Of a stretch of DNA of 39,735 bases, positions 33,324 to 39,735 are shown piece by piece. Made by a program: the position numbers and the translations under genes. The notes under the pieces were generated by a model. The model was not told the DNA's origin, ran no database searches, and saw only the letters and a list, made by a program, of their open reading frames with translations. The DNA is from Alphaproteobacteria bacterium (lineage in GTDB: Bacteria; Pseudomonadota; Alphaproteobacteria; Acetobacterales; Acetobacteraceae): the NCBI GenBank assembly GCA_026400845.1, contig JAPLOH010000164.1, positions 1-39,735 of the forward strand, in the 5' to 3' direction. Every line of letters starts with the position of its first letter. Within the stretch, counting starts at the first letter, position 1.

Positions 33324-35642
33324 TCAGGCGGCCTGGAGGTGATCGAGGAAGTCCTTGACCTCGTCGGCGAGCTGCACCGACTGGGCGCTGAGCTGGGTTG
33401 CGGCGGCGGCGAAGCCGGCGGCCTGCTCGCCGGTGCGTTGCACGGCGCCGGTCACCTCGCCGATATTGGCATCCACCCCGGCGGTACCGGCGGCGGCCTG
33501 TTGCACGGCCCGCGCGATCTCCTGGGTCGCGGCACCTTGCTGGGACACCGCAGCGGCGATGGCGCCGGAGATGTCATGCATGCGCTGGATGGTGGTTCCG
33601 ATCGAGCGCAGCGCCCCCACCGCCTGGCCGGTGGCACCCTGCATGGCGGTAATTTGGCTGGCGATCTCGCCGGTCGCCTTCGCGGTCTGGTTGGCGAGTG
33701 TCTTGACCTCGCTGGCCACCACCGCGAAGCCGCGCCCGGCATCGCCGGCCCGGGCCGCCTCGATGGTGGCGTTCAGCGCGAGGAGATTGGTGCGCTCGGC
33801 GATGTCGCTGATGAGCCGGACCACATCGCCGATCCGTCCGGCGGCTTCGGACAGCCCGGCGACGCTATGGTCGGTCGCCTCTGCCTCGGCCACCGCGTTG
33901 CGCGCGATGGCCGCGCTTTCGGCGACGCTGCGGGCGATGGCCTCGACGGAGTGGGCAAGCTGCTCGGCGTTGCTGGCGACCGACTGCACGCTCATCGTCG
34001 CCTCGCGCGAGGCCCCGGCGACCAGCATCAGCCGCTCGCCGCTCGCCGCGGTCGCCGCGGTCATGTCGGCGGCGGTCGCCTGCATCGCGGCGGCCGCCGC
34101 GCCCACCTCGCCGACCACGCGCCCGATCGAGCGCTCGAAGCGCCCAGCCATGCCGGTCTCGCCGGTGATATCGCGCCAGGCCAGCATCGGCCCAGCATAC
34201 GTGCCATCGCGGGTCCGCAGTGCCGAGATCGATACCTCGAAGCTGCTGCGGCCAGCGGTGGTGCGCAGGCGATGCGGCAGCAGCGCGGGGTCGGCGATCA
34301 CCGCGTTCAGCATCCCGGGTTCGTCGAACAGCACGTCGATGCTTTGCCCGGCGAGCGCGCCCGCTGCGACCGGTAGATCGACTCCCGCTTCCTGCAGCAG
34401 GCGGGCAAGTTCAGGGTTGGCGAAGCCGATGCGGAAGCCCTCCGCCACGGCGGCGGTGGCGATGCCGAGCGGCATCTGCTCGATCATCTGGCTCTGCACG
34501 AAAGCCTTGCCGACCGCCTGGCGCAGCACCTCCAGCGCCTCCGCCATGCGGCCCACCTCGTCGCCACGACCGGCATAGCCAATGATGATATCGGTTCGTC
34601 CCGCCGCCATGTCCTGCACCGCCCGCGTCATCGCCGCGATCGGCCGGGCGATGGCCCGCACGGTGAGAAATCCGGAGATCAGCATCACCAGGGCGATCCC
34701 GCCGGCGAGCCACAGCAGCGTCACCCGCGCGGCGGCCTGGGCGGCACCGGCCTCGGCGAGCGCCGTTTCGGTGCTGGCGTCGAAGACCCGCGCGACGGCG
34801 CCGACGTCGGCCTCCAGCGACATCGCTGCCGCGGCGGCGGGGCCGGTGCTGAAGGCGGCCACGCCCAGGGCGGCATCGAACAACCGGCGGGCGGATTGCC
34901 GCAGCTTGAGGCCGCTGGCTGCCATGTCCTCGACGGTTTCGCGGAAATCGTCGGAAATCCGGGCGCTCAGGATGGCGGGAACATGGGTTTCGGATGCCAG
35001 ATCGGCGGCGGTGACGCGTTCGGAAAGCCCGGCATCCCCTGTCGCGAGGAAGCGATTGGTGGCATCGCGCATGGAGAGCAACGTAAGCTGATAGACCCGC
35101 ACATGTTCCTGCAGCTCCTCCATCTCGGATGGCATGAGGTCCTCCAGTCCGAGATCCCGTCGCGTCGCGCCGACGGTGCTTTCGAAGCGCGACTGCACGG
35201 TGAGGAAGGTGTTGTCGCGCTCCGCCAGCACGGTGGTGCGGAGTTCCGCGGTGCGCTCGATGGCGGTACGATAGGCGGCGAGTGCCGTAAGCGCGCGGGC
35301 GATCAGCGTCTTGGACTCCGCTGGTGCAATGCTATCAGCCTCCTTCAGGTCAGACTGCGCCCGCTCGATTTGCCGGCGAGCCGCGGTGAGGGACTGCTCC
35401 ACCCGGTCCGTCGTCTGCTGGCCCTGCAGTTCCAGCGCCGAAATCTGCGCGGTACGAGCGGCGAGGAGGGCAGTGCCGGTTTGGCTTTCGGCCTCGTGCA
35501 CGGCAAGGGTATGCAGTGCGAGGCGATCGAGGTCTCCGAGGGTGCGCAGCATCGTCGCGGTCAACACGCCGAGCAAGGCGAGGGCGGCGAAGGACGCCAA
35601 GGCGATCTTGCCGCCGATCGACAGCGTGCGCGGCCTCATCAT
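33324..35642 (-). CDS. Methyl-accepting chemotaxis protein with a PAS-like domain
   Basis: The product is 772 residues. A first membrane helix is at about 12-32 ([20 protein letters not shown]); a mostly helical periplasmic sensor region follows to about 300. A second membrane helix ([19 protein letters not shown]), a HAMP domain ([19 protein letters not shown]) and a PAS-like domain at about 385-505 ([20 protein letters not shown]) come next. The signalling domain carries [20 protein letters not shown] and [14 protein letters not shown], the conserved hairpin tip. There is no CheR-binding pentapeptide at the C-terminus. It should signal to CheA; the ligand is unknown. The ATG pair at 35642/35639 has GGAG 9-12 bases upstream. 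It is divergent from the flavin reductase gene. Confidence 0.93.
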   Translation of the reverse strand: MMRPRTLSIGGKIALASFAALALLGVLTATMLRTLGDLDRLALHTLAVHEAESQTGTALLAARTAQISALELQGQQTTDRVEQSLTAARRQIERAQSDLKEADSIAPAESKTLIARALTALAAYRTAIERTAELRTTVLAERDNTFLTVQSRFESTVGATRRDLGLEDLMPSEMEELQEHVRVYQLTLLSMRDATNRFLATGDAGLSERVTAADLASETHVPAILSARISDDFRETVEDMAASGLKLRQSARRLFDAALGVAAFSTGPAAAAAMSLEADVGAVARVFDASTETALAEAGAAQAAARVTLLWLAGGIALVMLISGFLTVRAIARPIAAMTRAVQDMAAGRTDIIIGYAGRGDEVGRMAEALEVLRQAVGKAFVQSQMIEQMPLGIATAAVAEGFRIGFANPELARLLQEAGVDLPVAAGALAGQSIDVLFDEPGMLNAVIADPALLPHRLRTTAGRSSFEVSISALRTRDGTYAGPMLAWRDITGETGMAGRFERSIGRVVGEVGAAAAAMQATAADMTAATAASGERLMLVAGASREATMSVQSVASNAEQLAHSVEAIARSVAESAAIARNAVAEAEATDHSVAGLSEAAGRIGDVVRLISDIAERTNLLALNATIEAARAGDAGRGFAVVASEVKTLANQTAKATGEIASQITAMQGATGQAVGALRSIGTTIQRMHDISGAIAAAVSQQGAATQEIARAVQQAAAGTAGVDANIGEVTGAVQRTGEQAAGFAAAATQLSAQSVQLADEVKDFLDHLQAA

Positions 35643-35818
35643 CGATGATGTCTCCAGAGTGACTGGGCGTAGCATTGCGCCAAGGACTTAATGCGGGATG
35701 AATCCTCGGCGGTGTGGAGGATTGCGCTTCACGCATTGGCAAGCGGCAGCGTGCGATATGGACAGGCTGGCCCCGCGGGCTCATGTCACGTCCAACACAT
35801 CGGCACGGGAGCCGCGAC

Positions 35819-36451
35819 ATGCTGTTCGATTTCGACACGATATCCCCTCAGGACCGCTACAAGCTGCTGGTCTCGACCGTGGGTCCCCGCCCGATCGCCT
35901 GGGTGGTGACGCAGGACGCCAAGGGCTTGGTGAATGCCGCACCGTTCTCGTTCTTCAACGCCATCTCTGGCGATCCGCCGCTGGTGATCATCGGCATCGG
36001 CGGGCGCAAACCGGGCGATGCCAAGGACACCGGGAACAATATCCGCGAGACCGGCCAGTTCGTCATCAACATGGTCTCCGACGCCAATGCCCAGGCGATG
36101 AACGTCACCGCGATCGATTTCCCGGCTGGCGTCGATGAGATCGCGGAGGCCGGGCTCACCACCGTGCCGAGCAGCAAGATCAAGGTGCCGCGCATCGCCG
36201 AGAGCCCGGTGGCCTTCGAGTGCGAGCGGTTCATGAACATCGATCTCGGCGTGGATCGCACGCTGGTGATCGGCAAGGTGCTGGCGGTGCATGTGCGCGA
36301 CGACGCCGTGCTGAACGCCGAGCGGTGCTATATCGACAACGAGAAGCTCGACCTCATCGGCCGCCTGCATGGCGCCGGCTGGTACAGCCGCACGCGGGAC
36401 CGTTTCGACCTGCCGCGGATCGCGCTGGCGGACTGGACGCGGCAGACCTGA
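35819..36451 (+). CDS. Flavin reductase-like domain protein (FMN-binding split barrel)
   Basis: The product is 210 residues from the ATG at 35819 (GGGAG 8 bases upstream). Family marks are MLFDFDTISPQDRYKLLVST, then VGPRPIAWVVTQD, NAAPFSFFNAISGDPPLVII, TGNNIRETGQFVINMVSD, and GRLHGAGWYSRTRDRFDLPR. These are FMN-binding reductases of the flavin reductase/DIM6-NTAB fold, supplying reduced flavin or acting as stand-alone oxidoreductases. The N-terminal reading to 35714 is not supported. Its stop overlaps the likely start region of the MFS gene. Confidence 0.92.
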   Translation: MLFDFDTISPQDRYKLLVSTVGPRPIAWVVTQDAKGLVNAAPFSFFNAISGDPPLVIIGIGGRKPGDAKDTGNNIRETGQFVINMVSDANAQAMNVTAIDFPAGVDEIAEAGLTTVPSSKIKVPRIAESPVAFECERFMNIDLGVDRTLVIGKVLAVHVRDDAVLNAERCYIDNEKLDLIGRLHGAGWYSRTRDRFDLPRIALADWTRQT

Positions 36452-37632
36452 CGCCCCGCCTCCTCCGCCCGCTCGCCACGCGTCCGGTTCGCCTGTTGTG
36501 GGGCGGGCTGTCGGTCGCGCTCATCGGGGACCAGATGTTTTCGGTCGTCCGAAGCTGGGTTGCCGCCTCGGTGTTCGGCACGTCGGCAGGGGGTATCAGC
36601 GCGGCGATGTCGATCGGCATGCTCACGGTGGCGCTGTTCTCTGGCGCCTGGGCGGACCGGGTGGAGCATCGGCGGATGATGATCCTGGCGGATCTGCTGC
36701 GGGTCGGGGCGTTGTTCATCGTCGCCGCCTCCTGGGCGATCGCGGGCGCGCCGCTCGGTTGGTCGCTGTTTGTCGGCGTGTTCCTGATGGCGATCGGCAT
36801 GGGGCTGTACCGCCCGGCGATGCAGACCGTGTTGCCTGGCATCGTCCGCCACCCCGATGAGCTGCCGGCGGCCAATGCGCTGATCGACACCACGGACCGG
36901 CTCTCACGCCTGCTCGGCCCCGCGATCGTCGGGGCGGCAACGGCGATCGCGCCGCTTTGGGCTTTCGTCGCCGTGGCCGGGCTCGGTTTCGCCGCCTCGG
37001 CTGCCAGCACCCGGGCGATCCTGCGTGGGTTTCGCGTGCTACGGCCGCATGCCCTGCTGTGGTTCATGCTGATTGTCAGCGGCTGGATCAACGGCGCCTG
37101 GTTCACCGCGTTCTTCGTAGCCTTGCCGCTGATCATCGAGCAGACCGGGGTCACGGCCCCCGGGGGAGGGGGCGGGCTCGCGGCGTATGGCTACATCATG
37201 ATGGGATACGGTGGCGTCAACCTGCTCTCGACGCTGATCACCGGCAGCCGTGGGCTGCGGGCACTCACCGGGCGGACGATCTTCTGGGGCAACCATCTGC
37301 TGGCCCTCGGCATCGCGATCATGGCGCTGGCTGCCATTTTGGCGCCGCCGGATTGGCGGTTCGCCTGGTTGTTCCTGGGCTCCTCGATTGCCGCCATCGG
37401 TGGGCCGATGCACGACATCACGGTCGCCACTCTGCGCCAGCTCGCGGTGCCCGGCCGCGACATGGGCTCGGCGGTGCGCGCCTTCATGATGCTGAACCAT
37501 TTCGGCGCGCTGATCGCGATGATGCTGGCCCCCAGCATCCTCGATACCATCGGTCTTGCGGCGACGACGCTGGTTTGCGCGGTCACGATTTTCATCGTTG
37601 CCGCCTTCGGGATGGTCCGCTTTCCGCGCTGA
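36448..37632 (+). CDS. Major facilitator superfamily transporter
   Basis: The product is about 394 residues with around 10-12 membrane helices. The first is LLWGGLSVALIGDQMF, and loop ADRVEHRRMMILADLLR is typical of the MFS A-motif. It resembles the MFS-3/enterobactin-exporter-like group (TTDRLSRLLGPAIVGA). The start is unclear: no ATG, GTG or well-placed ribosome binding site precedes the first helix in frame. CTG at 36448 overlaps the flavin reductase TGA (CTGA), and TTG at 36496 is the other choice; the former gives a more normal N-terminus. It is coupled to the flavin reductase and convergent with the RTX-like gene, 6 bases apart. Substrate is unknown. Confidence 0.87.
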   Translation: MTPRLLRPLATRPVRLLWGGLSVALIGDQMFSVVRSWVAASVFGTSAGGISAAMSIGMLTVALFSGAWADRVEHRRMMILADLLRVGALFIVAASWAIAGAPLGWSLFVGVFLMAIGMGLYRPAMQTVLPGIVRHPDELPAANALIDTTDRLSRLLGPAIVGAATAIAPLWAFVAVAGLGFAASAASTRAILRGFRVLRPHALLWFMLIVSGWINGAWFTAFFVALPLIIEQTGVTAPGGGGGLAAYGYIMMGYGGVNLLSTLITGSRGLRALTGRTIFWGNHLLALGIAIMALAAILAPPDWRFAWLFLGSSIAAIGGPMHDITVATLRQLAVPGRDMGSAVRAFMMLNHFGALIAMMLAPSILDTIGLAATTLVCAVTIFIVAAFGMVRFPR

Positions 37633-37638
37633 ACGCCG

Positions 37639-39441
37639 TCAGAGACGCAGGATGTTGCTGCTGGCTAGCCCAATCGAACCAAGCAACTCGATCTTCATGT
37701 TGGTCGCGCTCAGCGCCTCCGCCGCGCCGGACGTGTTGACCAGCACGAAGGTATTGCCGCCGGTGATCTGGTAGCCGACCGAGTGGGCGGCGAGGGTTTT
37801 ACCGGCAGTGAGGCGGCCGGCATAGGCGAGAGGCTGGCCGAGCCCGGTGAGGTCGATCAGGTCGGTCGTTGCGCGGAAATTGGTGATGATGTCCATCGAG
37901 GCGGAAGTTGAATTGGCGGCCGCTCCATAAAGATAAGTGTTGACCCCGGAGCCGCCGGTCATGCGATCCGCCCCGACGCCGCCTACCAGCGACATCCGCC
38001 CGGTCATTCCGGTCGCATCGATGGTGTCGTTGCCACCGACGCCGTAGACGAAGCACGCCGTCGCGGAGCCGAGCGCGCCGGCGAGGGTGGCGACGTTGAT
38101 GGTATCCACCGCCGAGGTACCGACGATGACGCCGAGCGCCGCCGTCACGCTCACCTTTGGGGCGGGAGTGTTGTCGGTTGCCGTGATGGTCAGCGGATAT
38201 AGCTTGCCGCCTGGGGCCCCGCCGATGTTCTTGGTGGTACTGAGCGTGGCGCCGGTGCCGGCGGCGGTGAGCTTGAAACTCGCGGCGCCGGCACCACCGA
38301 GGGCGAAACTATAGCTGTCGGCGGAGGGGCCGCCGATCTGGGTGATGTTGGCGAGCGCCGCGTTGGCCACCAGGCCGGCCGTTGCCTGGGCGGCGTTGAG
38401 CGAGGCGGTTGCCGCTGACACCTTCAATCCGGTCAGCAACACGCCGGACGCCAGGTTCCAGCCGATGATGTCGACTGTGCGCAAATCCGCTGGTGAGACC
38501 GGGTTGACGACGCCGCTGCTGGAAAAAGCGTTGAACGCGTCGTTGCCCATCGCCGAGGACCAGTCGCCGGCATCCCCGCTGCCGAAGGAGTTGAACGTGC
38601 CGATCACTGTCGCCCCGCCATCGGCGGACACGTAGCCCGGTGTGCCGGCAGAGAATTCCCGCACGCCGGGCGCCGAAAAATGGAACAGGTCCATCAACTC
38701 GTCGCTCGGGGTGGAACCTCCGACGGTCGAGCCGGTGAGCAGCCCGCGGCCCATCACCTCGGTCAGCTCGTGCATCACGACGCCGTTGAAATCATAGGAG
38801 CCGGCGGCGATCGCTCCGCTGTAGGTGAACGGCAAGGTGCTGGAAAAACCGACGAAACCATCGGTCGCGGTACCGTTGGCGGTGATCAGGCCGAGCGCCT
38901 TGGCATCCGCCGTGGTGGTCCACAACGCTCCGCTGACCGGGGAGGTGGCCGGCAGCGAGGCGGCGGCGGCCTTGTCATCGGCAGTGATGGCGTCCGCGAT
39001 CACCGCCGAACGCAGGGTGCCGTAGGTGGTGGGTGCCAAGAAACTGGCGCTCGAACCGAGGCTGCCGGAGTCGAGCGCGGTACCGTTCACCTCGCCGTAG
39101 CCCACCGAGATGTTGATGGTGACAGCGTCGGTGAACTGGCTCTGGAGGTATTGCACAGCGGCCAGGACACCATCCTTGAAGCCGGCCGGCGCGGCGGCGA
39201 CGGAGGTGTTCCACGAAATGTTGATGATGAACGGCGAGGCCGCCGACGCCGAAACGGTCACGCCCGAGGATCCGCCGCCGGGGCCGTTGGCAATGGCGGC
39301 GCTGCCGGCTTCGTCATCGGAGGAATAGAGAACCCGTTGGGCCGGAGCATGCTCGCCGCTCTGCCACAAGGTGGTCACGGCCCAGTCGAGCGCGTCGATC
39401 GCGTTTTTCGGCAAGGCCATTCTGAGGTTCAAAACCGACAT
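37639..39441 (-). CDS. Large RTX-like metalloprotease-type protein, HELTE variant
   Basis: The product is 600 residues from the ATG at 39441, without a classical signal peptide. Residues about 65-330 look like a metalloprotease domain: SPFIINISWNTSV, then INISVGYGEVNG, a family-like VVMHELTEVMGRGL, FHFSAPGVREF and VDIIGWN. His224 and Glu225 start the motif, but the fifth residue is Glu228 rather than His. The C-terminal third is cadherin-like/Ig-like plus RTX-like calcium-binding repeats (GGNDTIDATGM, then GGVGADRMTGGSGVNTYLYG) and DIITNFRATTDLIDLTGLG, as in type I-secreted proteases. A type I exporter for it is not in the window. It resembles the NCBI-type NF038122 metalloprotease group by recollection. 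Confidence 0.8.
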   Translation of the reverse strand: MSVLNLRMALPKNAIDALDWAVTTLWQSGEHAPAQRVLYSSDDEAGSAAIANGPGGGSSGVTVSASAASPFIINISWNTSVAAAPAGFKDGVLAAVQYLQSQFTDAVTINISVGYGEVNGTALDSGSLGSSASFLAPTTYGTLRSAVIADAITADDKAAAASLPATSPVSGALWTTTADAKALGLITANGTATDGFVGFSSTLPFTYSGAIAAGSYDFNGVVMHELTEVMGRGLLTGSTVGGSTPSDELMDLFHFSAPGVREFSAGTPGYVSADGGATVIGTFNSFGSGDAGDWSSAMGNDAFNAFSSSGVVNPVSPADLRTVDIIGWNLASGVLLTGLKVSAATASLNAAQATAGLVANAALANITQIGGPSADSYSFALGGAGAASFKLTAAGTGATLSTTKNIGGAPGGKLYPLTITATDNTPAPKVSVTAALGVIVGTSAVDTINVATLAGALGSATACFVYGVGGNDTIDATGMTGRMSLVGGVGADRMTGGSGVNTYLYGAAANSTSASMDIITNFRATTDLIDLTGLGQPLAYAGRLTAGKTLAAHSVGYQITGGNTFVLVNTSGAAEALSATNMKIELLGSIGLASSNILRL

Positions 39442-39446
39442 CCTTC

Positions 39447-39599
39447 GTGCAAGACAATCACCAACCCATCACTGCCGCCCTGCCTGCCGACGGAGTTCCG
39501 GCGGAGCAAACCGAGATGTGGGAGGCCATCGCCATGTACCAAGCGCGCCGGTTCAAGTTCAAGACAAACCGCTCCCCACAAGGCGGCCGCCGGCGATGA
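39447..39599 (+). CDS. Possible small basic protein, weak
   Basis: A frame of 50 codons from a GTG at 39447 ends at TGA 39597-39599. The product would end in a basic stretch (ARRFKFKTNRSPQGGRRR) and has MWEAIAMYQ in the middle. No ribosome binding site is visible and no family is recognised. It is divergent from the RTX-like gene, with starts six bases apart, leaving little room for a promoter. It may be chance. Confidence 0.22.
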   Translation: MQDNHQPITAALPADGVPAEQTEMWEAIAMYQARRFKFKTNRSPQGGRRR

Positions 39600-39628
39600 A
39601 CTTGCCGTGACCGCCCGGGCTTGGCGGG

Positions 39629-39735
39629 TTATCCGCCGGCTAGTCCCGTGAGGAACGTTGCCCGTGCCGTCGCCGCCTGCATGATGAACATCTGGTCCGC
39701 GCCGCCGAGCACGAACTGGGCGCCCCAGCCGATAT
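39629..39735 (-). CDS. C-terminal fragment of a probable HpcH/HpaI-type aldolase
   Basis: Only the last 34 codons and the TAA at 39631-39629 are inside the window; the gene continues beyond 39735. The fragment reads GWGAQFVLGGADQMFIMQAA, then TARATFLTGLAGG. This resembles the C-terminal strand-helix end of HpcH/HpaI aldolases (GxxFVLxGxD, then a helix with ARA), which cleave or form 2-keto-3-deoxy acids with a divalent metal. The call rests on a short piece and is tentative. Confidence 0.45.
   Translation of the reverse strand, partial: IGWGAQFVLGGADQMFIMQAATARATFLTGLAGG

Noticed and set aside
1-39735. CRISPR arrays, tRNA, rRNA, or prophage genes
   Set aside because: No regularly spaced repeats, no cloverleaf-like sequence, and no phage structural or integrase genes were seen apart from IS3 debris.

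Overview
The window is GC-rich DNA with almost no spacing between genes. It carries the alphaproteobacterial neighbourhood of a Tim44-domain protein, a MltA-type lytic transglycosylase and SecB. Together with a Hint_2-type protein, orphan family-5 solute-binding proteins, an NdvA-like exporter and a TylF-type methyltransferase, this suggests an alphaproteobacterium of the Rhodospirillales, most likely Acetobacteraceae. That placement is inference from gene content; there is no rRNA or tRNA in the window.

Layout. (1) 1-2673: partial mltA and the Tim44-domain gene on the minus strand, then a histidine phosphatase and secB on the plus strand, followed 4 bases after secB by the wreck of a livF-type ABC ATPase gene. 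(2) 2607-8812, minus strand: a beta-solenoid/Hint protein, an FkbM methyltransferase, an M28-like protein with an HELGH motif, an HNH nuclease with a TTG start, and a carboxylesterase. (3) 8853-11873: gluQ (tRNA modification), a convergent overlapping amidase and a glutathione S-transferase. (4) 12129-19034: a tightly coupled peptide/nickel-type ABC importer operon (solute-binding protein, two permeases, two ATPases, terminal SDR), divergent from a GntR/FCD regulator. The region between them holds a perfect 12-bp palindrome. IS3-family transposase relics lie on both sides of this block (11908-12062 and 19225-19952). (5) 20066-25413, plus strand: a frameshifted solute-binding protein gene, two coupled Gfo/Idh/MocA oxidoreductases and an intact solute-binding protein of the same family. 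(6) 25528-28059, minus strand: a glycosyltransferase-like/TylF fusion and an old-yellow-enzyme reductase. (7) 28190-32094, plus strand: an SDR, pyridoxal kinase, an NdvA-like ABC exporter and a CBS-domain protein. (8) 32102-35642, minus strand: a glycine-zipper lipoprotein, an AT-rich multi-hairpin element, an LprI-like protein and a chemotaxis receptor. (9) 35819-39735: a flavin reductase, an MFS transporter, a large RTX-like secreted metalloprotease-type protein on the minus strand and the 3' end of a probable HpcH/HpaI aldolase.

How the genes work together. The importer operon, its SDR and the divergent GntR regulator look like one uptake-and-oxidation unit for a small ligand. The two Gfo/Idh/MocA genes with their solute-binding proteins look like a second, partly decayed unit. 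No single well-formed new defence or biosynthetic system stands out. The most unusual items are the 113-bp multi-hairpin element, the GT/TylF fusion lacking the usual methyltransferase metal ligands, the M28-like protein with HELGH, the HELTE protease-type protein, and the Hint gene reading into a livF relic.
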